Shown: positions 20,449-30,081 of the stretch, piece by piece
Layout of the letters: every line of letters starts with the position of its first letter
Numbering within the stretch: the stretch's first letter is position 1
Origin: Calycina herbarum
Lineage: Eukaryota > Ascomycota > Leotiomycetes > Helotiales > Pezizellaceae
Assembly: GCA_001414485.1 (NCBI GenBank)
Contig: LLEY01000108.1
Location: 62,001-126,000 of the forward strand
DNA: 64,000 bases
Direction of reading: 5' to 3'
Position numbers and translations under genes: made by a program
The notes under the pieces: generated by a model
Databases searched by the model: none
Told to the model about the DNA's origin: nothing
Seen by the model: the letters and a program-made list of their open reading frames with translations, nothing else

Positions 20449-22176
20449 ATGTCTTCCTTCTTCACTATCCCTTCCTCAATGAAGAAGAGGAAAAGACCCG
20501 AAACCACCGAACCCCCGAAAAAACGATTAGCAAAAACTACCCCACGAGAATCGAAACCCGCGCGGAGAGAAAGAGACGATTCGATATCAGGAAGTGGCAG
20601 TGAAGACAGCGATGATGGGGGAGACAATGAGGAATTCGAGGGACTGAGCGATTCCAGTAGTAATTCCGGCTCAGAAGGAAACGAAGACGGGGAAGAAACC
20701 GCAGCAGAAAGACGATTGCGACTCGCAGAACGCTACCTAGAAAACATCCGCGAAGAAGTCGACGAAGTAGGATTCGACGCCGAAGAAATAGATCGAGACC
20801 TAATCGCCGAACGATTACAAGAAGATGCTGCAGAATCAAAGGGACGCATGTACAGGAAACTGGCGGAGGAATTGGATTTCGAGGAGGCTTCACATAGTGC
20901 TTTTAAGAATAATAGTGAACCGATTACAAGTATTGCTACTTGTCCGCCATACGCATATACTGTTTCCAAAGACATTATGCTGGTTAAATGGAGGATACAA
21001 GATCTGCCTGCGAACCAATTCCCGCAAAAGAAAAAGAAGTCGAAATCGAAATCGAAAAAACCCCCACCACCCCCTCGCCGAAAACCAACCCGCCTAGCCC
21101 TCGTCCGCGGCGACAAGAAAAAATCAAAAGACAACTCATACCAAGGCCATGTCGACTCCATTCTCACAGTGGCCGCCTCCCAAGACGGAAAGTACGTCGT
21201 CACCGGCGGTCGAGACCGCAGAATTGTTGTTTGGGAAGCAGAAACCCTCAAACCCCTCCGAGTCTTCACCCAACATCGAGATTCCGTCACAGGCCTCGCT
21301 TTCCGTCGCGGAACAAACCAATTATACTCCTCCTCCAAAGACCGCACAATAAAAGTCTGGTCCCTCGACGAACTAGCCTACATCGAAACCCTCTTCGGAC
21401 ACCAAGATGAGGTAGTCGACATCGCGGCCCTCGCGCAAGAACGCTGTATCTCTGTGGGCGCTCGGGACCGCACCGCGAGACTCTGGAAAGTAGTAGAAGA
21501 AACACAACTCGTTTTCCGTGGTGGTGGAGCGGAGAAGAAATCCCGGCATAGCAATACTCCTCGCGTTCTGGAGGGAAGTATGGATCGAGTCGCGATGATA
21601 GACGAGGAGACCTTTGTTACGGGTGGTGATAATGGTTGTATTTCTCTTTGGACGATCCATAAGAAGAAACCTATTTTCACACTTGCGCATGCTCATGGAC
21701 TTGATCCTGCACTTTTACCCGAGGAAGCTTCTGCTGAGACGAGACCGGGGCTGGATATTGTTCCTAGTCCGCAGCCGAGATGGATTACTGCTTTGGCTAC
21801 GATTCCTTATTCGGATGTTATTATGAGTGGGAGTTGGGATGGATCTCTGAGGGCGTGGAAAATGAGTGATGATAAGAAGAAGCTTGAGGCTTTGGGTGCT
21901 GTGGGCTCTTCTGTTGTCACGAATCCTTCCTTAAATTTGGAAGAAGAGGGGAATCTTGTGGTCAAAGGAGTTATCAATGATATTTCTGTTTTTGAAAGAG
22001 GGGATCGAGGGAAAGACGGGGCTTGTGTTGTGGTTGCTGTGGGCAAAGAACATCGTATGGGGCGATGGAAGAAAGTAGCTGGGAATAACGGGGCTGTTGT
22101 TTTTGAGATACCAAGGATCGAGAAGAAGAGTAAGGTGAATGGGGCATTGCCTTTCGAAGAAGTGGAAAAAGAGTGA
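20449..22176 (+). CDS. RRP9: U3 small nucleolar RNP protein Rrp9 (U3-55K), WD40
   Basis: Single exon, 575 aa from the ATG giving MSSFFTIPSSMKKRKRPE, the usual fungal start. An upstream in-frame ATG at 20389 adds 20 atypical residues and is rejected. The N-terminus is basic and then acidic (DSISGSGSEDSDDGGDNEE), followed by a helical segment (RLRLAERYLENIREEVDEVG) typical of Rrp9. WD40 repeats follow: GHVDSILTVAASQDGKYVVT, GGRDRRIVVWEAET, SSSKDRTIKVWS, GHQDEVVDIAAL, GARDRTARLWK, GGDNGCISLWT, SGSWDGSLRAWKM. Rrp9 binds the box B/C region of U3 snoRNA and is needed for early pre-rRNA cleavage in the nucleolus. A Lys/Pro insertion (KKKKSKSKSKKPPPPPRR) sits between the first two blades. Confidence 0.95.
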   Translation: MSSFFTIPSSMKKRKRPETTEPPKKRLAKTTPRESKPARRERDDSISGSGSEDSDDGGDNEEFEGLSDSSSNSGSEGNEDGEETAAERRLRLAERYLENIREEVDEVGFDAEEIDRDLIAERLQEDAAESKGRMYRKLAEELDFEEASHSAFKNNSEPITSIATCPPYAYTVSKDIMLVKWRIQDLPANQFPQKKKKSKSKSKKPPPPPRRKPTRLALVRGDKKKSKDNSYQGHVDSILTVAASQDGKYVVTGGRDRRIVVWEAETLKPLRVFTQHRDSVTGLAFRRGTNQLYSSSKDRTIKVWSLDELAYIETLFGHQDEVVDIAALAQERCISVGARDRTARLWKVVEETQLVFRGGGAEKKSRHSNTPRVLEGSMDRVAMIDEETFVTGGDNGCISLWTIHKKKPIFTLAHAHGLDPALLPEEASAETRPGLDIVPSPQPRWITALATIPYSDVIMSGSWDGSLRAWKMSDDKKKLEALGAVGSSVVTNPSLNLEEEGNLVVKGVINDISVFERGDRGKDGACVVVAVGKEHRMGRWKKVAGNNGAVVFEIPRIEKKSKVNGALPFEEVEKE

Positions 22177-22375
22177 TAGAGAGAGTCGAAGTCATGAAAT
22201 GAAATATGGCGAAAATCGTAGTACGAGTATGAGTACAATGTTGCTCAGATATGTATTACATTGCAAGGAGGGGAAAAAATTGGTATCGATTATACCAGGT
22301 AGTAATGGCAATGCCACTCCAATTGAGAATGAGCTACTTCTTTTACAATGCTCTTCCAAGTACAAAAAACAAAAC
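22171..22375 (+). repeat. RRP9 3'-flank repeat, copy 1
   Basis: The first of three diverged copies. It starts at the RRP9 stop codon (gagtgatagaga) and runs through 'ttacattgcaagg', 'ttggtatcgattatacc', 'gtagtaatggcaatgcc', 'gaatgagctact' and 'acaatgctct'. Copies 2 and 3 keep the order of these blocks. Confidence 0.75.
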
Positions 22376-22444
22376 TAAATCTTCTCTACTAAATCTCCTC
22401 TACCGGTCGTGGTTTCAGTTCATCTAATCTTTCTAGAGAAGAAT

Positions 22445-22640
22445 GAGTGATAGAGTCAAGTCTTGAAATGAAATGATGGCAAGTTAGAGCAAGAGTATAT
22501 AAGTGCTCAGTTGTAGTTCAGACATATATTACATTGCGAGGGGAACAAATTTGGTATCAATTATATCAGTAGTAATGTCAATCAATGCCCTTCCAAAGCA
22601 AAAAGGAGCTATCTTTTATAATGCTCTAGTATAAAATACA
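22445..22640 (+). repeat. RRP9 3'-flank repeat, copy 2
   Basis: It repeats gagtgatagagtcaagtctt, tgaaatgaaatgatggc, ttacattgcgagggg, ttggtatcaattatatc, gtagtaatgtcaat and ataatgctct. It therefore includes a copy of the sequence around the RRP9 stop codon, which marks it as a duplication of the gene's 3' end. Confidence 0.75.
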
Positions 22641-23194
22641 ATGACCAATTTTTCTCAGCTTATTCGTTGATTCTCTAGCTTACTCATGAATCTTTTTTTG
22701 CTTCCAGATTGTCTACTCGATGTTTTACTCCCAACTCTCATTTTTGCCCACCAAACTTGTTACTAGCTTACGTAAACTATTGAGTAAGCTAACCCTCAAG
22801 TTGGGAGCCAAAAAGAAAGCCAAATAAATAGCAGGATCTTCCTCTAATTCCCAGTAGACTCGCCGCTTCTCCTTACACCATGTTCTTCACTAAAAATTAA
22901 GCTTCCATCTGATCTCTATTCTGTAACTCAAAATATCTGGGACACTTTCAACCAAAAAAAACTAAACCCTTTTCAAATGATATTCACCTCGTCTAATCTC
23001 TTGAATGACTTGAAGTATCTTGAACCTCTGAGACACCGAGAGAAAAAAACGATGTGCGACAAAACCCGAAATTTAGTAATAAAAAAGAGTTCAAATAATC
23101 TCCTTCGAAACTTTCGAACTTTCAAGCTTAAAGCACAAAAATCAGAACTCAAGTTCTCGACCAGTCCACGGTCGGGTTCATACAATGGAACCAA
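22641..23194. other. intergenic between repeat copies
   Basis: AT-rich non-coding sequence between copies 2 and 3 of the RRP9 3'-flank repeat. A short + strand frame at 22977 is Lys/Ser-rich and not convincing as a gene. Confidence 0.4.
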
Positions 23195-23335
23195 AGTACG
23201 AATGCGATGGTGCTCAGGTATTTATCATTGTCAGGGGAAATATTTTGGTATCAATTATGCCTGTGGTAATAGCAATGCCACCCCAAAATCAGAATGAGCT
23301 ATTTTTTACAATGCTCTAAAATACAAACACTGAAT
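23195..23335 (+). repeat. RRP9 3'-flank repeat, copy 3 (partial)
   Basis: It contains tcattgtcaggggaaatat, ttggtatcaattatgcctg, gtaatagcaatgccacc, agaatgagctatttttta and acaatgctct. It lacks the stop-codon-side part and lies directly at the 3' end of the convergent SAD1 gene. Confidence 0.72.
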
Positions 23336-23345
23336 TCTCCGCCAA

Positions 23346-25004
23346 TTATGACTTTGCCCCATTCGTCTGTTTCCCCTTTCCCTTCCCCTTCCCCTCCCTC
23401 CTCCGTTCCCAAACTTGCAAATAAGTTTCCCCAAGATATAGAAGTTCCTTCTGCGTCTTCTCAACAAACAAATCCTGAACCTGTACCCATTCCTCCCTCC
23501 CGCGATCCCTCATTTGTACTTTCCACATCCTCTTCTCCGCCTCTCCCTCCACACTATCCTCCCGTCCTCGTACTGCTTCATGGACAATGTTCGCTACGAG
23601 ATCATACCATATTGGTTCGCCCATCTGATGAAATGCCGGATTGGGCTCGACGTAAGGTCCCATATCTAGATTCCTTGCATCGAATGTGACGATCGTGGGG
23701 TTCCGTTCTTCAACGAATTTGTTTTTCGAAAAGCGTTTGATGTGAAAGAGTAGGTAGGGTGGGAGAGGATGAAGAAGGCGATAGCGGCGGCGGGAATTGA
23801 GATGTTCTTGGGATTTTAAACCGTCGTATTTTGAGAGGATGGAGGTGAGTGGGATTTGGGGGATGATATTTCGTTCTAGTTCGTCTTGGAATAGAGGCGC
23901 GGTTGGGAGGTCTAAAGTAAGCATTAGGAATCGAGAGATGTCTGATTTCACTTCTGCGGCTTCTTCAAATCGTAATCGGTCGCCTGCGTCGGCTTTGGCG
24001 GTTATGGCTTGTGATTCGACTTTTAGTTTTCCTTGGAAGCATTTTTGGATCATGCTGCTCCCGGGCTTTGTCTTGCTTCCACCGAGGGCGAGGTGTAGGT
24101 TATTCAAAAACCAAGAGAGGAAGTCTACGGGGTCGGATTGCGTTGTGAGTGTAAATTTCTTATTCGATTTCAGGGAGATTTCCTGGAGGAGTTCGTGGGG
24201 TGAGACGTGGGATTTGAAAGCTCTCGGATTCCAGATTTTTCGAACAAGGATCGATAGTCGCTTGACGAGCTCGGGTTTGCTGGTGAAGTCTTCTTGCATG
24301 AAGTAGTTTCGAAGGGGAGGGACGTGGGAGAGGGCTTGGACTACGACGTTGAAGTAGTCGTTATCTTTGATGTTGTTCATTCCTACGAAGCCGGGGGTGT
24401 ATTCTTTCCCGAGGAGTGTCCAGGCGGTTTTTGCTTCTCGGTCTAGGAGCATGACTTGTTCTTTTGTGTATCGAGGGTCCGAGACGAATTTGATGTCGTC
24501 CAGACTCTTGTTCTTTACTTCGTAGCCTTCTGGTAGAACGTAGACTTTCTGTGTCTGCATATTGATATAAACATGGTGTCCGACTTCGAGAGCGTGGAAA
24601 TAAGCATGCGACTTCGGACCCCTTCCTTGATAATATTTTCCGCAGACCAGACAGGCGTAGACATTTATATTCGAGAGTGAGACGCAACAGAGCTTTTCGA
24701 AATCGAAATCGAGGACACCGCGATTGATAGTATCGAGGTAAAGGTCGTCGAAGCCTGCAGGAGGAGCTTCTTGTCGTATCGGTCTGGTTGGGATATTCAA
24801 ATCTTCTTCCTCCTCTTCGTCCTCCCCTTCGCCCTCCCCTTCGCCCTCCTCCCTCCCATTTGCGCCCCCTATCTCCTGTTCGGGTTCGGGCTCAGTTTCT
24901 TTGGATTCGTGGATGCGCAATCGCTTTACGGCTGGGGTGACGGAGCCATCGTCAATATCTTTGCGTTTCCGCGATAGGCCATTGGGGGTTGAGACTTCAG
25001 TCAT
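23346..25004 (-). CDS. SAD1: tri-snRNP component Sad1/USP39-like (inactive ubiquitin protease)
   Basis: Single exon, 552 aa from MTEVSTPNGLSRKRKD. An upstream ATG at 25112 adds 36 residues without conservation that I can judge. The acidic N-terminus is followed by a zinc-finger UBP domain at about 105-165 (LCCVSLSNINVYACLVCGKY, HAYFHALEVGHHVYIN) and a USP fold. The catalytic-Cys box reads GMNNIKDNDYFNVVVQALSH, so the Cys is replaced by Asp (about residue 216), as in human USP39 and yeast Sad1. The His box region LLFHIKRFSKNKF remains. These proteins stabilise the U4/U6.U5 tri-snRNP during splicing and do not hydrolyse ubiquitin. Its 3' end faces RRP9 and its 5' end faces histone H2A.Z. Confidence 0.94.
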   Translation of the reverse strand: MTEVSTPNGLSRKRKDIDDGSVTPAVKRLRIHESKETEPEPEQEIGGANGREEGEGEGEGEDEEEEEDLNIPTRPIRQEAPPAGFDDLYLDTINRGVLDFDFEKLCCVSLSNINVYACLVCGKYYQGRGPKSHAYFHALEVGHHVYINMQTQKVYVLPEGYEVKNKSLDDIKFVSDPRYTKEQVMLLDREAKTAWTLLGKEYTPGFVGMNNIKDNDYFNVVVQALSHVPPLRNYFMQEDFTSKPELVKRLSILVRKIWNPRAFKSHVSPHELLQEISLKSNKKFTLTTQSDPVDFLSWFLNNLHLALGGSKTKPGSSMIQKCFQGKLKVESQAITAKADAGDRLRFEEAAEVKSDISRFLMLTLDLPTAPLFQDELERNIIPQIPLTSILSKYDGLKSQEHLNSRRRYRLLHPLPPYLLFHIKRFSKNKFVEERNPTIVTFDARNLDMGPYVEPNPAFHQMGEPIWYDLVANIVHEAVRGREDSVEGEAEKRMWKVQMRDRGREEWVQVQDLFVEKTQKELLYLGETYLQVWERRREGKGKGKGKQTNGAKS

Positions 25005-25580
25005 TGTTTTGTTGGGCTGGGGAGGAGCTGGTGGTGTTGATGAACTTTTGTTTCTGTCGCCTCGCTTGTAGCCTTGCCATGGGAGCTTGTTCCAATTGAG
25101 GGTGCATTTCATTGGTCACGAAATTCTGGGCTTGTTGACAGGGCGCAATGAATCAATGAATCTTGGCGGTGCTACCAGCGAAAACTTGACGAAAATCGAC
25201 TTTCGCGCCTCCTCATTTTATGGGAGAAATAGCTCTTGATAAAGAATATAAATTGGATAAAATTACTAAAAAATAGTTCAACTACGATTCCATAACATAT
25301 ATTATTCCCCAGAAGTGTGGTTGTGAATAGTTAAAGGGGCTCACATTTTTGCAGAAGGGTGGAAAAGCACGGTACCTAGTAGAGGCTGTAGCGAAGCTTC
25401 CATAACTTCCCAGCCCAGCGACGCGCCTTCACCTTGAAAGACTTTATCAACATCAACACCATCCACATCCAAACTTGAGAAACTTGCGAAAAGCGGTCCA
25501 CGTCCGAACCTCAACCTCACTCACACATAACTTCGATTCTACAACGTCCACAGTATCCCATCCCATCGCATCTTCACACA
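25005..25580. promoter_or_regulatory. divergent intergenic region between SAD1 and H2A.Z
   Basis: 576 bases between two divergent starts, so it holds both promoters. The middle (25225-25310) is AT-rich. Pyrimidine-rich and CAAC-rich leader sequence precedes the H2A.Z ATG (cttcacacaATGGC). No specific factor site is claimed. Confidence 0.5.
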
Positions 25581-26474
25581 ATGGCTGGCGGAAAAGGCAA
25601 ATCTTCAGGCGGCAAGTCGTCTGGAGGAAAGGTTGGCGCCGATGGAAACAAGAAGCAGCAATCCCACTCCAGCAAGGCTGGTCTCCAGGTTAGTATTGGC
25701 GCAACCACGCTTTTTTCCTTCAACCACCACTTTCGCCTTATCTTTTCGACCGACACTATACTAGAGCTAGAGCTCGAGCTTGCGACACCCCACCATGTCG
25801 CGTCATCATCGCAAACACTAAGCTTGACGATGGACGAGAATTTGCGCAAGGGAGGAAGATAATTCACCACCACTCACACATCGAACACGATGCATCTACG
25901 AAGCTGCTACTCGATCTCACTGCCGTCGGTCTTCACGATGGAACGACGCGCCGTCAATCAACACTGCGATGGCTTCCTCTATACACACGATCCGACCCAT
26001 CCGCAGGCCATTCTTTTGACAGCGCACTTTCTAGCAGAAATTTGACAATGGCGCGACCTTGACAACTTGAAATATATGCTAACTTGCGAAATCACAGTTC
26101 CCATGTGGTCGTGTCAAGCGCTTCTTGAAGAACAACACCCAAAACAAGATGCGCGTAGGAGCAAAGGCAGCCGTCTACGTTACTGCAGTCCTCGAATACC
26201 TCACAGCTGAAGTTCTCGAGCTCGCTGGAGTGAGTCATTCCCATCTCTCACCTCACTTAGACCCTACTAATTCACTCATTTCCAGAATGCCGCCAAGGAC
26301 CTCAAAGTCAAGCGTATCACCCCTCGCCATCTACAACTCGCCATCCGCGGTGACGAAGAACTCGATACCCTAATCCGCGCAACCATCGCCTTTGGAGGTG
26401 TCCTGCCACATATCAACCGCGCTCTGTTGCTAAAGGTCGAGCAGAAGAAGAAGCAAAAGGCTCTTGAGGCTTAG
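25581..26474 (+). CDS. HTZ1: histone variant H2A.Z
   Basis: Exons 25581-25688, 26098-26229 and 26286-26474 give 142 aa, all in phase 0. The first intron is 409 bp, long for this genome; the second is 56 bp. The N-terminal tail [17 protein letters not shown] has the acetylatable Lys of H2A.Z. The core shows [40 protein letters not shown], and the H2A.Z-specific segment [20 protein letters not shown]. The C-terminus has [17 protein letters not shown]. The variant marks +1 nucleosomes and is deposited by SWR1. One oddity is [11 protein letters not shown] (codon 26391-26393), where the family has TIAGGGVLPHI. Confidence 0.96.
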
Positions 26475-27308
26475 ATTTTTTGAATTTTGCTTTGAGGTGC
26501 GATTCATGGTCTTAAGTTTCGGATTTTTCAATTTGGTCTTCTCTTTCTTCTCTTTTTGTTTTGTGTCGTACTTGAAGGTGTATTGGGAAATATTTTCGCG
26601 CTGCTCTTTGGACTTTTTTGTCATGGTTGGGAAGGGAGGGGGGTTATGAGAGGGTGAATGAATGAAATACCCATCGCCCAAGGCTTCTCTATGGGTTTGA
26701 ATGAAGTCGAGCGAAGCGAAATAAGTCGTCGGAGCGGTTCTGGCAGATGTACTATTAAATTACAATAAAGGTTACTTCCACTCTTAGGTGGTTTCAGGTT
26801 TTTTTGCTTGATCGATTTACAGGGTGGGCTGCATCTAGGTAGGTCACAGGTCTCTAGATTCGAGGCAAAGTCTTCAATAACCACGTTTTTCTTTGTCCTT
26901 GATATATTCCATGATCCTTCTAGATTAATTTCTTGCTTTAGATGACTGGTTGTCGGGTCCAGATTTTGAGTGGCGTCCCGGCGGCTCTCAAAGAAACGTG
27001 GGTTAGGACAAAGAGAGGGATTTTGATGTTGTGTTTTCTCCAATCATGTCTGCTGCCACGGTGTTGGTATTTTCTTCCATGCCTATACCTATACACATTT
27101 CCTCTTCGTCCTTCCTCCTACTCTATGCCATCACCATACTTCATACTTTTGTAAATTTTGTTCTGAGCATTATTACAATACACATTTTTAAAGTCATTGC
27201 AATATCACGATACACCATTCGAGTCACAATCTAGCAAAGCATCCTCAGTCACGGATAGATACCAAAGATTCACACAGGGCAGAAGGCGATCTACTCAAAC
27301 TCTTTGAA
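26475..27308. other. intergenic, no gene seen
   Basis: It includes the H2A.Z 3' region (T-rich, 26475-26620) and the upstream region of the next gene. No supported frame. A stretch 26700-26745 of cgagcgaagcgaa type is repetitive but short. Confidence 0.45.
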
Positions 27309-28985
27309 ATGGCCCTCTTCGAAACAAGCGGTCCATCCTCACTCCTGCACAGATCATTGAAACATCACAACAGCATGAGTACTGTCACTCCACCTCGATA
27401 CATCGAACTCCCCTCGACACCTTCCATTACTGCTCCTCATATTCGGCCACCGCCTGTTCCGCCGAAACCTGCGAAGTATGTGCCGAAAAGCAAAGCTTCT
27501 TCGGAGGGGAAAGACACGAGGGAAATGAAGACAAGAAAGGAAGGGAAAATGCAACCATCGAAATATATACAACTCCCCTCCACACCTCCTATTTCTCCTA
27601 CTTCTCCCACGTCACCTACATCCCCAGAATTGACACCACCATCACCACCACCGAAAAGTCCCAACACGATTGCTCGTGCAAACACCCCGCCACACAGTAG
27701 TAGTAATACAAGCACAAGAAATACGCCAGCAAAAGCACCACCTAGATTACATTTGCGGACATTACTTCCAACTCCCCCTTTATCACCGGATTTCAAGAAA
27801 CCGATAATACCCGCAGTCAACCCCTGGAAATGGCGATGCTGCGCTTGTGGGAGGGGGTATGAACTGGGTGTAACGAGAAGATGTCTGGAGGATGGGCATC
27901 TTTTCTGTGGTTCTAGCACCCTTTCCTCCACCTACTCATCCTCTTCACATTCTTCCTCTAGAGGGAGGAACAAAGAACGGGATAGTAGGAGGATGGGAGA
28001 TAGGAAATGTGGAGTAGACTTCGATTACGGGGGATGGATGCGTTGGGGCGCTTTGAGACGGGAGAAGAGGGTTTGCGAACTTCCTGGTTCAGGTTCTGGT
28101 TCTGGAGGGGAAGGAGGACTGGGATGGATGGTTAGGAGGGATTGTTGGGTTGATTGTGGGTTTCCCGGGGAGTGTGGGGGATTTAGACGGTGGTTGAGGA
28201 GGGAGGAGGGGAGATTTGAGGGGGTTGGAGTGGATGATGGTGGTGGTATGGAGGAGGGAGGAGGGATTGGGGAACAGGAAGAAGAGGAGTTGTATTTGAG
28301 GAGGGAGATGGTACAGAGGTTTTTTGATGGGGATGAGAGTTCTTCTTCTTCTTCATCATCTAACGAGAGTGAAGGCTCGGGTTTTGAGGATGCTGGGTTG
28401 GAAGAGGGAGATGAGGATGTGAGGGAGGTCGAGGAGATACGGAGACAGTTTGGGGAGGGACTTGGGGTTGAGGTCGATGAGGGGAGGGTTGTTGACGATC
28501 GTGCGAGAGATGGGGAAGGCGATATCACTATGAGAGATCTAGATGTGGATGTTGGAGCTGGTATAAATGGTGCCACGGAATACTCTAGTAATTTCCAAAT
28601 CGATATCCCGAAGATGATCGATGGGATTTTGAAAACTGGGTTTGGCGAGAGCCCACCTAGTAGTCCATTGAAGGAGGAAGTTTGTTGTGAGTGGACGAGG
28701 GGTAGCGAACGAAGCGAGAGTGAGCGCAGCGAGCTCGAAAAACGTGAGCTTGAGCAGGCTGAGCTCGAGAGGAAGGAGAGTGAAAGAAGTAATTGCGAGA
28801 AGTGGGAAAATCGAAGTTCTAGTATATGGAATGATGAATTTGGGGATCTTGGAATTAGGGAGATGAGTGAGAAGATTGATCCTGAGAATTCGATTTTGGC
28901 GGAGTGTTTGAGGGGAAGTAGTTTGTTGGTTAGGAGGTGCGAGGTTGGGGAGGAGATGTTTGGGGATGAGGAGGGCATTTTTTGA
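27309..28985 (+). CDS. conserved-type fungal hypothetical protein, Cys/Trp-rich centre
   Basis: Single exon, up to 558 aa; an ATG at 27375 (MSTVTPPRYIELPSTP) is an equally good start. The first 170 residues are Pro/Ser/Thr-rich, with two similar RYIELPSTP / KYIQLPSTP motifs and PPVPPKP-type SH3-binding-like sequences. A compact centre follows: WKWRCCACGRGYELGVTRRC, then DGHLFCG, and later KCGVDFDYGGWMRWG, CWVDCGFPGECGGFRRW. These have regularly spaced Cys, His and Trp and suggest a small metal-binding fold. Related architecture is, from memory, common among uncharacterised Leotiomycete proteins. The C-terminal half is acidic and ends in a Glu/Arg heptad-like stretch (about 465-500) that could be a coiled coil. 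Function unknown. Confidence 0.75.
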   Translation: MALFETSGPSSLLHRSLKHHNSMSTVTPPRYIELPSTPSITAPHIRPPPVPPKPAKYVPKSKASSEGKDTREMKTRKEGKMQPSKYIQLPSTPPISPTSPTSPTSPELTPPSPPPKSPNTIARANTPPHSSSNTSTRNTPAKAPPRLHLRTLLPTPPLSPDFKKPIIPAVNPWKWRCCACGRGYELGVTRRCLEDGHLFCGSSTLSSTYSSSSHSSSRGRNKERDSRRMGDRKCGVDFDYGGWMRWGALRREKRVCELPGSGSGSGGEGGLGWMVRRDCWVDCGFPGECGGFRRWLRREEGRFEGVGVDDGGGMEEGGGIGEQEEEELYLRREMVQRFFDGDESSSSSSSSNESEGSGFEDAGLEEGDEDVREVEEIRRQFGEGLGVEVDEGRVVDDRARDGEGDITMRDLDVDVGAGINGATEYSSNFQIDIPKMIDGILKTGFGESPPSSPLKEEVCCEWTRGSERSESERSELEKRELEQAELERKESERSNCEKWENRSSSIWNDEFGDLGIREMSEKIDPENSILAECLRGSSLLVRRCEVGEEMFGDEEGIF

Positions 28986-30081
28986 GGAGTGTATAGAGGG
29001 AGGTTGTTGATATATATTATGCTTTTTTTAGATTGAATGAATAGATGTTTTTATGAGTTATTAGTTCATGATACTCTGTGGAATGGGGAGCTCCCTAGTA
29101 CTCGAATAAACTTTTGGTTCCTTAAAGCAACTTGTAGGTGTCGAGCAAGTACCAGGTCTACGTTAGACTGGGCTTTTAGAAAATAGATTCTTTTGGGGAG
29201 TCCATGGGTTGAATGATGATGAATCTCTCTTTTTGCTTTTCTTCCCTTTTTTCCGTCGTGGACTTGGGAATGGAAGAGAATATGAAGGATACGGAATTGA
29301 GTGTAACATGCGCGGTCATTTCTATTTTATTGTAAGAAATTATCTAGCATACTGATAGCTGTTACCCGAGAAGGTCTTGAAGAATGAGGAAGACGATTTC
29401 TTAATTCTTCTAGAACAATTCTTTACCTCAGACTGAGGTGACATAGAGTAACGACCGAATCTCTTGGCTTTGTCAAAGCCTGAGCTAATAATATTCTCCT
29501 TTTCTGAGAAAAGGTAGATAGATTAGAGATAGAGGGAGAGCCTAAAATTGTTTTCATGAATAGGACGAATAATGATATTTGAAGAAGAGGATGACGAGGA
29601 GTAGAGGAAGGTTCAATGGGTACCATTTGAAGTGGCTACGAAGATGGTAAATCCATATATTGAAATAATGGCCAAGAACCTTGGAAGAGAGGAGATAAAA
29701 TGTGCTTCCAATTTCTTCTATGGGGGCGGAATTTTTTGCTCTAGGTTTTACTCCAACTCTTGTTCTCATTCCATTTTTTGTTCTTCCTCTGGATAGTTTG
29801 AGTCTTTTCTCATAAAGTTCCCAGGATGAGGAATGAGTAGTGGTATAATAGGGAGCAGTGGGTACTGCCCCCCTCTCCTCAAGCGAGGGTTGAATGTTAC
29901 CTTGCTATACTCGATTATTCCTCGAGTATTGGTTTATTCGCACACTGGAAGTGATTGTATGGAAAATTGAGAAGAAGGGACGGGCTTTAGCCGTCAGTTA
30001 TAAGAAGGGAGAAGTGGAATAATACGAGGAACTGTTTGAGAATCAGCCAGTAATTCATGTCATCCAATTCTATTTTGTCAC
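28986..30081. other. intergenic, no gene seen
   Basis: 1.1 kb between convergent genes. Normal composition, scattered short frames without protein-like character, no repeat or RNA gene recognised. Confidence 0.45.
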
